Positions 50,301 through 64,000 of a stretch of 64,000 nt of DNA are shown here, in pieces. This stretch comes from Chionis minor. Lineage: Eukaryota; Chordata; Aves; Charadriiformes; Chionididae. The DNA lies in NCBI GenBank assembly GCA_013398295.1, contig VZSF01001069.1, positions 21,583 to 85,582 on the forward strand, written 5' to 3'. The position numbers and the translations under genes are program-made. Each line of letters opens with the position of its first letter. Position 1 is the stretch's first letter. The notes under the pieces were generated by a model. It searched no databases and was not told the origin of the DNA. It saw only the letters and a list, made by a program, of their open reading frames with translations.

Positions 50301-53300
50301 CAACTGAACAAAGACAGTCTCCGGTCTGGAGCGTTCCTGTGGCCTGTCGTTACAGAGGAGAAGAGGGAAGGATGCCTAAAGTGAATGTGGGCCTTCCTGG
50401 GAAGCCAACAGTAGCAGGGAGCTGTTCCTTTGAAATGGCTGCGGTGTGCCTGGAGAATTGGTTCCTTCCTGTCCCTTGGTGGAGAACTCAAGCCTTGCAG
50501 GAAGCAGGGAGCTCAGGGCACCCTTAGTTCTGAGTGACTTCTGAACAGCACAGTGTAGCAGAAGTAGCTTCTGCCCACCTCTTTTGTTAATGCCTGTTGT
50601 GTCTTGCTCTGCTACTGCAAAGGCCTCTTTCTTTAAGAGGCCAATACTGCCTTTTGTTTTTCTCTTTACAGTCAAAATTTTCAGTGCTACTCTCTGGCTT
50701 AATATAAAGATGTTTTTTACCCAGATACTGCTCTTAAGCTTGTTACTCGTAAGCCTGAAAGAGTTTGAGTTCATTTGTCTTAAGCTACCTAAAAGATATT
50801 TCATTATATGTAACGATCGTTCGTTGAGAACTTTAACCAAATTTCCCCTTTTATTTTGGCTAGGATGATAAAGGCAACAAAAGAGCTGCTCAAACTTTTT
50901 CATATACTGAAACAGAACTCCATTAGAACATCTCTAACTGCCCTATATCTTTACCTCTTTCTGTGTATGATGAACAGAGTCACAACCATCACCGTCTTTT
51001 CAGGTGCCAAAGTCTCCTTACAAGTAATTTTGCTAGACTGAGCTCTAACTATATAAAGTAGGGAACTGTGAATTCAAAGTATTAAATTTGTAATTCCAAT
51101 TAGAAATAATGATTGCATATTGTCAGAAAAAATGTAGTATTACACAAGGGGGAAACTGAGGAAAAGATTGGATACATGTGTTATGTTGTTAGATAAGCAA
51201 GACAACTATTTTGTAATAGCGGTAATGAAATTTGCAGTGGTAGAAAAACATTTTCATTTTGTACTATGTTTAAATTGCTATTTTTACCAATACCATAAAG
51301 AATGATAATATTAGAATAAAGGGGTGAGGAAGTTTGAATTTGAGTTGCATTACATCAGCAAATGAAAAAGGCTTTAAAATACTTTTCTTTAGCCTACTAT
51401 AGATTTAATAATTCAATCAACATCAATAAGAGGCAGACCCATGCAATCACACCTGTGAACTTCTGCTCTCAGTTCTTCCAACATTATACGTGTAGTAACT
51501 TGTATTGAAGAACATTTTTGTTTTCTAGACAAAGCAATATATCTATAGCTCATTGACACTGTCTTTTTCCAGCAAATAAGAATTAATTGTCTGTTGACTT
51601 CTGGCAGAATGTTTTGTACTTGCTTTTTCCTCTCCTTTCTCTGTACCTTGTTTGTATAGATACTACTCGCAAGTCTGAAGGAAAGCAAGGAAAATAATTT
51701 GGGTTACCTGTGATTTGTGATTTAAATGAGCAAGGCTCTGGGCTAGTTGCAATTTTTAGTCATTTTAATTTTGACGACAGTATGTAGAAAGAAATGTAAT
51801 ATCCTTTGTGTGAATGATGATTTAATGGATTTTACATTTAATAGGAAATACATCCACTTTTAATACTGGAAAGTCCAAATTCTGACTGTTTTCTTCTTTG
51901 TTTAAAACAAATAGTTGAAAGTAAGAGACAGCATTCTGCATGAAAACACTCTTCTACCAAAAAGTCTCATGCAGACATTATCACCAGTGCCATACTACCA
52001 CTGATGGTAGATCATTGTAACATCTTTTTATGGAGATCAGTGTAAATTTGATTCAACCTAACTGTGTTTGAAACAGTGGGCTGTTTGTTTGGGGTTTTTT
52101 AACATTAGCAATTTAACTACTTCTTGGTAAAGTAAAGCTCTCTGAAGTTTTAAATCACAGGTTTTTGGTACATCACATGGAAGAGAATCCAGGAGGTTCC
52201 GTACTGTCTTTTTTAAATGCCAGGAAAATCTGGAAATTAAATTAATGACATTTTCCAACAGCACATGTTACATTGCAGTTACAAAAAGAAAGGAAATAGA
52301 TTTATCTCCTTTTACTCATTTAAAGAAATGTTTCAAGAATAAACCTTAATTTAGTTTGAGATTCTTCCCAGAAGAATGAAAATATATGAAGTAATGTTTT
52401 ACAATTTTCTTGATACTTTCATACACAGGAAGACAACTGTTTATGCCAAGACAACGATGGATGCAATCCTGTGGATATAAACCTTTTAGAAAATTTTGGC
52501 TACATAACTATTATCTTGAAAGCAAACTAATGGGGGGAGGCTATATTGTTTCTCTACTTCTTGTTATCTTCCCATTTCTCTACTGAGATACTTTTCTAGA
52601 TGACAGATACTGTTTATGACATGTGGAAAGAATTAATCTGCTTTTGCTCAAGTGTGTGTTTCAGGTCAGCCAGTAACAAGATGCAAAGGGTGCAGGGTGT
52701 GGGGGAGGGCAGCGGGCATACTTTCCTGTGAGAAGTGTCTAAGATTAGAGCCATGAATTGGTCCCTTGGTACTGGAGAGAGCATAAAGGACTATTTTAAA
52801 CTGGGCATCTAACTTTGAAGCCATACAGCTAAATTTAAGACAGAAGTTTATTTGTATACTATCCTTAAAGTGTCTTCCATTACTTGAGCTCCTTTATAAA
52901 CTAAATTAACTTCTCAATAACAACTGTAAGCTGTCTTTCCTAATGCTAATTCCCTAATTCTGCGGTCAAAATGGGACAAAAAATTTTGATGTTACATTGA
53001 TGCAGTTGGGAATATGTTGAAGTAGCAAACACAGCAAGTGCCAAATGTTCTAGCCTTGAGAGTAATTTGCTGCCTATCGAGAGATTTGGCTATAGGAAAT
53101 AGTCAGGCATCATCTTACAGCATTTAGTTTGCTCAAAAAAAAACCCCAACTGAAAAAACAAAAACCCTGAACATGAATCTTGTATTTCTGATATTAAAGT
53201 ATGTGAGACGAGATACAATAAAAGGCACTCTTTAGCCCTCCAACTTTATTTAAAAACCTCAGAACTCTGTTTCCGGGTTTCTTATTTTTCCACGCTCTGT

Positions 53301-56300
53301 CTTTCATCTGTAGATTATCACTTTTCCAAAGAACCACAGCTATAGTCTCCTTTTTGGTTCTAGTCTCCTGATTTAATCAAAGTCTTTGTCCTCTAAATTA
53401 ACTCCAGTCCTGTTTCTCCAGTTTGTTTCCTTGGAATTCAGGCTGTTAGCGCAAGATCTGCAGGCATAAAATAAAACTTAGTTGCATGTTTTTCCCACCT
53501 CTTTTCTCTAACTATTTTCAGTAAGGTTGCCTTCCTGCCTGTCATTCAGGCCCATACTCTCGCCATCATTTGCAATTTGCATCCTTTACTCTACATATGA
53601 TATTCCATCTCTGACTAAAAGTCATGTTCTGGCTGTCATCTCGCATGCCAGTGATGACCACTCACTCTTTCTAGCGCTTTAAAATGCAATATATATACAG
53701 ATTGCTAATACAAAGATAAATTTCTTCTGTTGTTTCACTGATTCCATATCCTCTATTGTATCAAATACAGGTTATGCGATCTTACTTCCTAAGACTCTTG
53801 CAGTGACTCCTCTTTGGGATCAAGAGACTGACTGTTCTCTGGCCTGTGGAACAAACCTTCAGCATGCTTAAAAACTTGATATATTTCTGCATCTTTCTTG
53901 CTCTTTTCCTCTTTTGAAAAGTAAATCCTGAAGGTATCTGCAAAACATCCTTCCCCCCCCCCTTCATATTGCTCTGTATTTTTTAGTAAATGGCTATGCC
54001 ACATGCACAATTAATCCATCTGTCAAGCTTACCAATATTTCTTCTGTGCAGTCTCTCCTAGATAATTCCTGTCTCTTTTATGTTGATCCTAATATTTGGC
54101 CATCGAGAAACTTTAATTCATTTGTTTATCCCATGCTTGCAGAACACAGTCCTGATCCATTAATAAAGCCCCTAGATGTCACTGTAATAATATAAAAAAC
54201 AGTAAAAATTGTAAATAGTAGCGGAATTGTTTTAAAATTAAACTGATCTTCAATGACACTCAACAGGTTAGCGAGAAAAAAGGATGTTTTGTAAGTTGTT
54301 GAACTTCACGAATATTATACAGAGGTTGTGTTCCTTCTGCCTTTGGCATAAGGAACCTGGTTAAAAAGAAGATTCTAGAAAACACTTCCACAACAGCATT
54401 GTGTCAATAAAGATAACTGAACTACAGTATAATAAAAAGGTATTTTATAATGTGAGTAGGTGTCCATCCTTACCATACTCTAAGTGGCCTGAAGCACCCT
54501 CATGGGTTCAAGTACAAATTTTGGTCGACTGTTTGTTAAAGAACACTTTTGTTTGGCAACAGACCTTTGTGAGTCCCTTCAACAGTGATTTAAGAGAAGT
54601 TTTACTACACTGTGTTTACAAACAGGAATTGTTTTACCAATTGTTAGAGCACAGCCATCACTGGCAAGATCCCGTACAGAGCGTGGAAGGGGTGAATGTT
54701 TTGAACAAAGAAAATACATTGAAATCTACCTTCTTTCCAAACTGGTCTGTGATGTGCAAAGGTGATTTTTCACTTTGAAAAGTTTTTAACAGGTTCAACC
54801 AAAACAGCATATTCTGCCCTTCTTCTGTTATTCTAGTCACTCCCATCTCTGGATGGGTTTCTGAATTTTCTCAGGCTGGGAAGATGGATATTGGATGCTT
54901 TCTACTGTCACATTCACATACATTTTCCACTACTGAAAGTCTCTTTTAAGGTCTGTGCCAACGAAAATCAGTGGAGAATGTGGCTTGGTTTTAGCTCCTG
55001 GTCTGAAAAGCTCTGTCATGGTAGTTTTAGAAGTCATTGCTCTTATTCTGTGCAAAGTACTTTCCAGGCTAAAGTAAGTATTTTCACATTTTCTTTGTTC
55101 AGTTTTCTTAGCTCTAACTGGGAAGTTGACATCAAGTCTTTCTAAAAAAATATTCACATTTTACATATATAAAACCGTGTTTGTGTATTTGCACATATAT
55201 AAAAATATAAATATGCTTTCTTCCTAAGCAAAGGAGAACATCTAAGAGAATAAATCTGTTCATATTTTTGTGTGTGCAAGCTGAAAAAAAATCAGAGGCT
55301 AGGTTTCCTAGATTGTGAAAAAAAAAAAATCATAAATATGATGCTTGAATTAGCAAACACGGGTTTTTGATTTTAAAATGTCAAAGGCAAGTTAAAACAG
55401 AGTATCTGGTCAAAGAGATCTATGACTATTTTTCTCTGAATGCAAAACACATATGCAATCTGTGAAATGTTCTACCGTAGGCTGAAGGGGAAAGGGGTGT
55501 AACTAGCATTTCCTTTTCAGTCTGAAAATTTACAGGAATGCAACAGCACATCTGTATGGAATTAGCATGGCTTCTCTCCCTAATACATTGAGATTCATGT
55601 GACTGCAAACTTAGAGTCTATAATCTTGAGTCCAGATTTGTTTTACCTAATAAAAACATCAGGACTGATTGAACCTTAGGGTCTAATATTTAAAAAGACT
55701 AAAATCGTAATTTTAAGAAAATAAAAATAAAAGCAGACAGTTTCATAGTATTTTTAAGCCCTTGCGTCTTTAGATATCTGTTTAAGAGTCTGTGTGCAGC
55801 AGGCTATATACCAAGCCATGTACCTATATTTGCAGGCACTACGGCTGGGTTTGAGACTATGAGTATACTCAGAAAAAACCTTCTTTTTGGAAAGCCACGT
55901 TACAAACATTTCTGCTGACTGCCAGTTTTCTTATGGAATTCGCATTGGTGTATGACCTATTCTTTTTCCTTCCATTAGTCTATATGAAGGGCATGCTATA
56001 TATAACATGCCATAATTACAATATGCTGGCATAGTGCTGCTGAAATAAGTTAATACAAAGTTTGAATTGTTCTTGGTATATGTAATGCCATCACAGATTT
56101 TTCAGGCATTCCATAATGATTCTACAGAATATATAGGTAGTATTCTATATAATATTACATATTAGAATTTCGTAATAGAATATATAACAGCTATTTCTTT
56201 ATGTGTTTTGAGCATGATCAGAGTTTTATATACCACGATTATGCTGATTTGAACCTTACATAAACTTTGCACCCATCTTTTTCAATTTGCAGCTGAGTGA

Positions 56301-58579
56301 AAATTACCAGCTTTGCCTTTCATAGGTATGTGACTATACAAAGGAACTGCCATGATAGTACTTTAGCAACTTAACATTTGCATGTTTACAGCATGCAACA
56401 AATCACAGTCAGTCTGCCTATATTTGTATTCCATAAACCTATTTCAATTTGGTAAAAATAAAGTTTGGCTTTAGTATGCAAAAACAATGATGCCACATCC
56501 ATCAGAGGAGAAGAACACATAACCAACACAATAGAAAATTGATTTTTATTCATTTCTTGTGAAGAGTAATTTTTATTTAGGTAATGCTACTGCTTAGTTA
56601 GGGGCTTATCAGAGATTCTTGGCTCTGCCATCAAGATTGCTTTACTTTTGTGATTCTACAGATGAAGTAATATTTAATAAAAAGAGAGAACATAGGCTTT
56701 AAGCAGTGATAAAGCCAGAGTACCAGTCAGTACAAAATTGCACCATTTACACTGAACTGAAAGCACGGCTGTACCTCTTAAATACTCTCCCAGTTCATCC
56801 TTGTTGTATTTAGTTAAAACTTTTATCTTCATGTGGGCAGGGAGAAGCATTGGAACATAGGGCAGATCATGTTAAACATGATCTCCAGTTTTTCAGATTC
56901 CTGATTTGTGGTGCAACGTTCATGTGCTTGTAGCAGCAGCTCCTAGAACTTCACTACTGGTTTAGACAAAGAAAACTGCCTCAGTTCACAACGTAAGTGT
57001 GGAGATGTTGTGGACATACTGCATAATATACATTACGTATGCTTTTAGATAGATGAATGGCTACAGGAATGTATATTTGAACATGTCATCTCAGTGAGAT
57101 TTTGGATACTTGAATCCTCTCTTTTTAAAGATGTTAAAAAGAAGCTGAGTCAGAAAATAATGCTTAAAGGACCTTATAGAAGAATCAATATTTTAAATCA
57201 TATAAAATTATTATTTGAATAACTAAACCCATATAGTTCAGGAACTAATGCCAGATGACACTTCTCATGAGCAACTCAGCCCTTTTACGTGCTCCACCTA
57301 CAGACTCCTCAGGGCAGAGTTTCTAGAATGAAGACAAATCAAAGTAATTATAACTATAGCCTTCTTCCTGGAATCTGGGAAGTACTGCAGCAGCTATATG
57401 CTTTGTTTCATAGACAATACAGAACATCCAAGAATCTCTGTTGTGTTTTGTATTTCATTTAAGCTGACTCATTTTAAAATAGACACAGGTGTTTGAGCTC
57501 TACAAAGGGATGGCTTTCACCTCCTGTTTAATTTAAGACATTTATACAGATCTTACTTCCATTGCTAGTTCTTGCATATAAAATCTGATTAGCCTTTTCT
57601 TCAACTAGGGGGGAAAAAAAAAAGAGATTGCTTAATTTTAGGGTTTTTTCCTCTCTTGACTCCTTCCCTCTGATGATAGATTTTGGAGCTTAAAGTAGAA
57701 TTTCCTTTCTAGTAAATGAGATGCCTAAATTACGAAAAATTCACTTTTGTTTTTTCTCACTTAAAAAAAGGCAAAATCAGTACAGAGGGGTCCACCCAAC
57801 CACTCCCATGCTAAAAAAACCAAATCCCCAAATAATATGAGGTTTAACTGGCCAAAGAGGGAAATCAGTCCTGGAAGCATGTGCCTTGTTTACATTTTCA
57901 TATGTATTATAAAGGTGCCATCTTAAAGTCATGACTAATTTTCTCAAGAATCAAACATTCAAAACTAGGTTATCTTTTTGTAGATGCAGCTTTGTAGCAT
58001 TGAAAGATTTTTTGTTTAATTGCAAGGAACAGTTCTCTTACAATGTATTTCAGTACTGTGATGGCTCTTTTGCTTTTTTCAAATTGTTGTTTTATATCTT
58101 AAGTATCTTCCTGGTTATGTCTTATAAGCCCCACTTAAGGGTTTCCTTTCTTCTTTTCAATATCCCTTATTTAATGCATACAACTTTTTTTCATCTACTG
58201 TGAAAGAATTACTTTGAAAGCACTGCTAAAATAATTTTGAATTTTATAAATTATAAACATGCAATTCTGTGGGATGATTGATATATATGTTGTGTTTGTG
58301 AGTGACTTTATGTTGAGGTACAATATCTGAGGTCTTAACTGTAAAGCAACTATAAGTGAATTAGTCAAAAATATGGATCACAATTCCTTCTTAAATGGTT
58401 GTCATACCCTTTACATGCATTAAATTCTACAGTTGAGCACAGACATGGAAGAGATCATAACTATTTACTTTCTGTTGTTGTTGAGAATAAATTCTGAGTT
58501 GGAATATGTTAGTTTTCTTCGTTGTGCGTACTAGTTTTTATTTGCTGTTTACCAAACATATATACCAAATCAGTACATA
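50301..58579. other. No gene seen
   Basis: AT-rich. The longest frames (50376-50903, minus, 175 codons; 54401-54778, plus, 125 codons) have no recognisable domain. Confidence 0.55.
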
Positions 58580-59700
58580 CATTTAAAGACGGGAAAAAGG
58601 AAATTAGGCCAACTAATCTAATTTCCTGGCCTGAAATAATGCTGAAAAAGAAATAATTCAAGTTTCCATGTGAAAACAAAAACATCAAAAACAGCCAAGA
58701 GAGACTTGTCAAGAGCAAACAAGACACAGGCAGATAACAGGGCATCTGGACAGGAAAAAAAAATAGATGCTTTCTACCTGATTTTAGTAATGCTTTTGAA
58801 ACAGTCTCAACTGACAAGCAAGAAATCACAGTCTAGATTAAATTACTCAGTAAATATACAATTGGTTAAAGAAAACATACTAGAGAAGTTATCAATAGCG
58901 TATTGCCAAGGAGGGAGCAAGTACTATGTGTCAGTTTCAGACAGCCTTGGACCAATTACTTTTCAATATATTTTATTAAAGAGCAGATGATAGAAAATTT
59001 ACTCCATTTGCAGATTAATGCCAACCTGGAGGGAGCACAACTACACTGTAGGACAGGATTAGAATTCAAAACGGTCCGATAAATGAGATAAAAGAAAAGG
59101 TTAAAAAAAAAAAAAGAGAGTATGCAGCTCAATAAATTGAAATGTGTTTTACCGTTTAGGTAGCACCCTTGTAGAAACAGATTGGAGTATTATAGAATAA
59201 CATAAGCTGAAGTAAGTAATAATGTCAGTACTGTTTTGAAAAATACAAGTACCCTGTGGTTCATAAACATTATTGATTTTAGGCTGTAAGATAAATTAAT
59301 TACTCCCTCCTCTGTGATCAGCTTGGGCACAGTCTCAGCTAGACAATTCTCTTGAGCTTTGAGCACCTCACTTGAAGAAGGAGGTTGGTCCAGTAGAACG
59401 AATCAAGGCAACAAGGGTAAGTGAAGATCTGAAAAGCCTGAAAAAAGACACACACTGGTTTAGTCAGAGAACAACAAATAAAGGACAGAACGATCATCTT
59501 CAAACATGAAGCACAGAATATGATGCTGAAAATAACAATTTAATTGGAGAGAGGTGTTTAATGCAGAAAGTAGGATTCCTATTGGATGTTCGGAAAACTC
59601 TTCAGTGGTAAATCAATGGCATCTGTAGCAGATCACCTGCAGCCCTGCAGAATTCCTGCACTTGAGGCACAGGTTAAATGGTCAATTCGTAGGATACTCG
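58580..59700 (+). mobile_element. Very old CR1-like LINE, plus orientation
   Basis: Three landmarks occur in the right order and spacing. At 58768-58810 'agatgctttctacctgattt' then 'agtaatgcttttgaaacagtctc' matches the CR1 RT motif A region. At 58960-59020 'ttttcaatatattttattaa' then 'tttgcagattaatgccaacctgg' matches the PQG-to-FADD region. At 59360-59440 'gagcacctcacttgaagaagg' then 'caaggcaacaagggtaagtgaa' matches the region encoding the CR1 C-terminus. All frames are destroyed, so it predates the other copies here. Confidence 0.65.
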
Positions 59701-62700
59701 TTGTACTTGGGGTTTCTCTGCTTTACAGTAGAGAGGATTAATCACATGACTTTCCAAGGTCTTTTTCAGAAACACTTATTAAATGCTTCTGTGGTGAAGA
59801 TAGCTGAGAAACTTATCAAATGAAGGCTTGGCTCTGAATGAAAAGTTGAAGATAGGGAACGTGCGTTAGATCCAGTGGGGAAGAGGCAACAGCTGAAAAG
59901 AGTCAGAGAGAGAGAACTTCTGCAGTTAGAAATACTTCCGTCAGCAGTAATCTCAAATAGCTTTACATAAGGTAACAGCAGAAAAGAGGAGGCAGCAATA
60001 CATAAGGTGCAAAATCAGACCCACAGAATCATTTTTTAATCTGGGTACACATTACAGCTTAAACGTGTACTTCTGGGGAGAGAGAGGACATAGTAAAGGA
60101 TGACTTGGAAGTTACAAAACTAAGCAACACAAGGTTTACAAGATTTGTGTTGTTTTGGGGGGGTTATTCATGGAGGAAGAGGAGGATTGATTAAGAGGAC
60201 TCATCCAAAACCTCAATTTTCACAATGTTTATTTTAACACAACAACTAAACATTCACAGGAAGATGTCAGAAAAGTCAGGATGACATGTTAGACTGGGTG
60301 CAGGAAAACAGTTTATCAGAAATGAGCGGCATTTACGAGCCATCAGCATACCAATTCACTCAGATACCTCAGTTCTTACAGAACCTGAATTCCACTCTGG
60401 CCTGTTTTCCATAGAATTTAGTATGTGGGAGCCTAGGTTCTATTGGGAATCAACAGGTATTTTGTAATTTGCTTTATTAACAGAGGAATAAAAAGAGTAA
60501 AGATCAAACTTCACTTCACAGGCATTCTATTCAACATGTTTATAACTTCCCAATTTAACATTTTCTAGTATTTTCCTATTTCTCAGTCTGCTCTACCACA
60601 TTTTAAAAAATATCCATGTTTAGAATGGTCCAGAACAGTGGTGGTAAGAAGTCAGATGAGGGCACTTGTCCTACTGTCAAAATAAGGTATACCAAAAAAA
60701 TATTAAAAAGATGCACGTGTTTAACAAGTAAGGAACTTGTTTTTACAGAAAAGTCAGTTGTGCAGGTGGCACTTGAGACGTAATTAGAAAAGGAGGAAGA
60801 AAAAGCAAAATTCTTGAATGATTAGAATTTTTTAGTTTATTCTGGTCCCTTCCAACAAATTTTTATCAACTGAACCACTTTTTACCTAGACTGAAACCAG
60901 ACCATCGGGAAAGAATTAGTCGAGCACTTTTTCTGTGGAGGAAGAAGAAGGTATTGCTCACGATGCTCAAAACCTGAAGGCTTCCTGCTATACTTGGTAT
61001 GGCCAGGCACTCAGATACATTCCTTGCTACCAGTATAACCATGTGGAAGGACCAGCAAACACATCCTGTACCTATATATATATATAAGTGTTTAGATCTG
61101 TGAGCTGGTGACTCTATCACACTGTATGCTAAGGACCTAAAACTGATGTCTGGCACTTCACACTGAAAAGACAGGGCTGTGCTCCTGAAATGTACAGAAG
61201 CACAAGTGCACACAGTTGTAAGTATATCGTTTTTACCATAGCGTCTTAGCCATGAAACAAAGCAGCAACAAAAACCCAACCCAAACCAAAAATACTCAAA
61301 ACAAACAAAAGAAGATTTATCCTACTGAAAACCTCTTTAAGACAAGTATAGTCTTTTATATCAAGTATGTATTGTAATTTATATGACTTACGCTTTCAGT
61401 CTACAGCCTTGGACAAACAGATGGGCCCAATACTGCAGCCTCTTTCATTAGCTTTAAGAGAAAACTTTCTTTAGGACAGGCCCAGTTTACAATACGTTCA
61501 ACTCTTAATGCTGTGGAAGGAAAATAGCATGACAACAGTTTGGATAGCAGCATTCAGAAGAAAAAAAAAAGTTTTTTTTTAACCCTGACATTCTGTTGTC
61601 ATTTATATTTTTAACTCCTGTACTGATCTAGCCATCCTCCATCGGGCACTTTTAAAGATTCAGAGTAATGAATCATGAATATTTGGAAATATTTTAAACT
61701 GGCAATCAAATGAGCCCATTGAAAGACATCATTTTTAGGACTAAAAGAAATTATTTACATCCAGGAAGTCTAGCTTAACTGGATCCTGCTTTAGCAAAGT
61801 GACAGCCCACATTTTGATTTTGTTTCCAAGTGCCTTTACTTAAAAATAACTCCCACCCTTATTTGGGAAGAAAGAAGTCGATCACATGGGAAAACTGTGG
61901 ATTAAAAAATAATCTGTATTATGAGTTTTTCTCTGGGAATATTTATGTATGTAGATATACTATTACATGTTTCCTGAACACCCCCTATATATAACATTTT
62001 CAACTATTTTTATCAGAATTGGTCAGAGTTAAAGTGGAAGTTCAGCTGGAGCAAAGTAGACATTCATCCTTCTGCATCAGTCACATGATGTCAATATATC
62101 ATGGCATCCTCTGTGAAAGAGGGGTCCTCTGGGATCATCAAATTCAAATGCTTTTTAAGAGTTGGCAGACACAGCCTATAACATCTTTCCCAAAGAAATC
62201 TAGGTTCACCCCAAAAGTACTTACAGTTTTAGGTTCTACTTTTTCTAATGCACAGTTGTATTCTTGCCTTATCTAGGAAAGTTTTCTAATTGAATCTCTA
62301 ATTTGAATTATCATCACTTTATACTTTTTTTTTCTTCTTCTATTTTCCTTCACTGTTTTTGTTTGTTTGTTTTCTTTTTAAGAGAATTGCTGTTAGCTAA
62401 AGAACCTGAGCCCTTTAGCAGTGGTTTTCTTCCCCTGACCATACTAGTGGCTTTTATGTGCTGGTAATTTTAACACATCTTTTTCTAATGTGAATGATCA
62501 GATCATAATCATAATTTTAGACAATGTCTGATCAGTGTCTTCCACCCATAAAAAGTATTCATACTCCTCTTTCTAACAAAGTCTGCTTTGTTGGTAAATA
62601 CTTAATCTGTATGCATATTTACAGGACCATTTGTATTGCAATCTTATCAGAATTAAGACTCCTTGCTGTTGAATGTTTTGTGGTTTTGTGTGCTAGTTCC

Positions 62701-63979
62701 TTTCAAAATTCTAGAAATATCTTACCTAGTTCTCTTCTGGTTTGAGCACAAACAGGGTCTCTGAATCTTAGAAATCACTTTACAAATCATTTGTAGCTGC
62801 TGACCATTTGCTTTTGTTCCTGTGCTCAATACCTACAGTTTCAAAGTAAAAACCAAACCAAAACCACTAAACAATAAAAAGTGTATCTTGGCTTTGAACC
62901 ATAATTTTTTCCCCCTAATTTCTAGCCCACTCCTGCTGTGTAACTGGTTCACTTTTTTGGTTGTTTGTTTCACTGATCTTTTTTTTTCCCTTAAGATTTT
63001 CTTGTGTTGTCCTTTTCCAGATGTAGTTCTGTTTAACTTCTGGGAATTACTTCTTTATCTCCGTGCTTCCTGACATCCAAGGCCCTAAGCTTATCTCAGA
63101 TGAGTTCTTTCCTTTTTATTCTTTGTAGCCTGCCTGCTTATTCTTTGCATTTTTCTTGAGATAGTTATTCACCCAAACAGGCATAGAATCGTTCTCTCTC
63201 CCTGGCTTTGTTAGGCACATCTCATTCCTGACAGCTTTAACAGCTTCTGTTTTGAAGAAACACCTAACATCACCTACACTCATGAGGTTCCTGAACTCTT
63301 CTACCTGGTTGTATTTATTAAATAGTTCCCTCATTAAACACTTCCCTCAATTTCTCAAGGTTTTATCGTTAAAGATTCAGATCCTTCCGTGCAAAATTGC
63401 TTTTGATAACCTTCCAAATTTAAACAAAACTAGCTTCTGATCAGTCAGAAGAAGATGGAGCCTCTAGCAGAGTTACCCAACCATCAAAGAAGGGCAGTGA
63501 CTCAAGGAAGAGAATGGCTTCAGGACCTCTCACCAGTGGGTTTTATTTCAGAGTCAACAAAACGTGGCTCCTGCTTCTCATTCCTGGATTAGAAGTGACA
63601 GATAGTATGCACATGAAGCTAGAAGAAGCTGCCACATTTTTGTTGTTGTTGTTGTTTAGCTTTAAAACACAAAAAAAAGAGGTTTCCTGGTTGCCACGGT
63701 GTGTTTGGTGAGATGTTCAACCGCATACCTGTAATTCAAAGTGATAAATCTTCTCAGATGACAAAACCAGATTGCGTCCTGTTGTTATCAGAATGACCCA
63801 CAGGGAGCACTCCGGGACCTTCAGCAGAGACACGTCTTCATTGCTTTTGTTTGCTGTTTACTGGTGGGTAACTGTTCGGCACGCCTAGGTAAATGCAATG
63901 GGGTTGGCCTGAAAAAGTAAGTACAAAATTAGCCAAGCTGGTTTTGTTTGTTTGATTTGGTGGGGTGTTTTGGTTTTTT
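59701..63979. other. No gene seen
   Basis: AT-rich non-coding sequence with short TTG and TA repeats. The frame at 60866-61279 (minus, 137 codons) has no recognisable motif. Confidence 0.55.
61070..61086 (+). repeat. Short (TA)n
   Basis: About seven TA units. Confidence 0.85.
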
Positions 63980-64000
63980 GGGGGGGGGGGGGGGGGGGGG
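63980..64000 (+). repeat. Terminal poly-G run
   Basis: Twenty-one consecutive G end the window, after a G/T-rich lead-in. This may be a contig edge or an artefact of G-overcalling; a real G tract cannot be excluded. Confidence 0.9.

Noticed and set aside
50376..50903. 175-codon minus-strand frame as a gene
   Set aside because: No motif, and composition like the surrounding non-coding DNA.
54401..54778. 125-codon plus-strand frame as a gene
   Set aside because: It starts at a GTG, has no motif and no clear splice signals, and fits chance in this length of DNA.
60866..61279. 137-codon minus-strand frame as a membrane or secreted protein
   Set aside because: It begins at TTG and has no motif; the hydrophobic stretches are ordinary for T-rich DNA.
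1..64000. CRISPR arrays, bacterial operons, tRNA or rRNA genes
   Set aside because: No evenly spaced repeat-spacer arrays, no dense co-directional frames and no recognisable structural RNA; the repeats present are vertebrate.

Overview
The window looks like 64 kb of bird nuclear DNA. The main evidence is CR1 LINE fragments with the avian-type 3' end (the 'cacagaatcacagaat...ggttggaagggacctt' signature), long LTRs of the avian ERVL type, low overall repeat density, and an AT-rich background with no bacterial-style gene packing. I cannot name the species. A single unresolved base (49754) and a 21-base G run at the very end suggest an ordinary assembly contig.

Most of the window (about 1-31 kb, 33-39.5 kb, 42.8-64 kb) reads as non-coding AT-rich sequence, either a large intron or an intergenic desert. 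The many short open frames there look like chance: none carries a recognisable domain, except a fossil integrase core at 3510-3806 and retrotransposon reverse-transcriptase debris. Recognisable mobile DNA, left to right: integrase fossil (3.5-3.8 kb, +); a possible small LTR (15.15-15.48 kb, -); a good CR1 copy (31.7-32.9 kb, -) abutting a (GAA)17(GCA)5 microsatellite; an ERVL-type LTR (36.05-36.57 kb, +); CR1 pieces flanking the gene (39.6-40.1 and 41.8-42.7 kb, -); an old CR1 scrap (45.6 kb, +); a solo ERVL-type LTR with TG...CA ends and a perfect 5-bp target duplication (46,849-47,549, +); a CR1 3' end (49.8-50.05 kb, -); and a very old CR1 copy (58.6-59.7 kb, +).

The one convincing gene is on the minus strand at 40.2-41.65 kb. 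It is a compact, GC-rich, intact reading frame for a 311-residue protein with a complete C3HC4 RING finger and a second conserved block, both resembling the ubiquitin/SUMO ligase TOPORS, followed by a disordered basic tail. It has its own apparent promoter: a TATA box preceded by three 23-bp tandem units, each holding a CRE-like octamer, one of them a perfect TGACGTCA. It also has a plausible 123-bp intron in the 5' untranslated region, no upstream AUG in the predicted mRNA, and a polyadenylation signal 111 bases after the stop codon.

This gene island sits between two CR1 fragments that share about 190 bp of the same CR1 segment. Further left lie a third CR1 3' end and a 33-bp near-copy of the gene's own polyadenylation region. 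I infer that it belongs to a family spread or duplicated by recombination between CR1 copies. A CREM-type, possibly germline, promoter is the most interesting functional hypothesis in the window.
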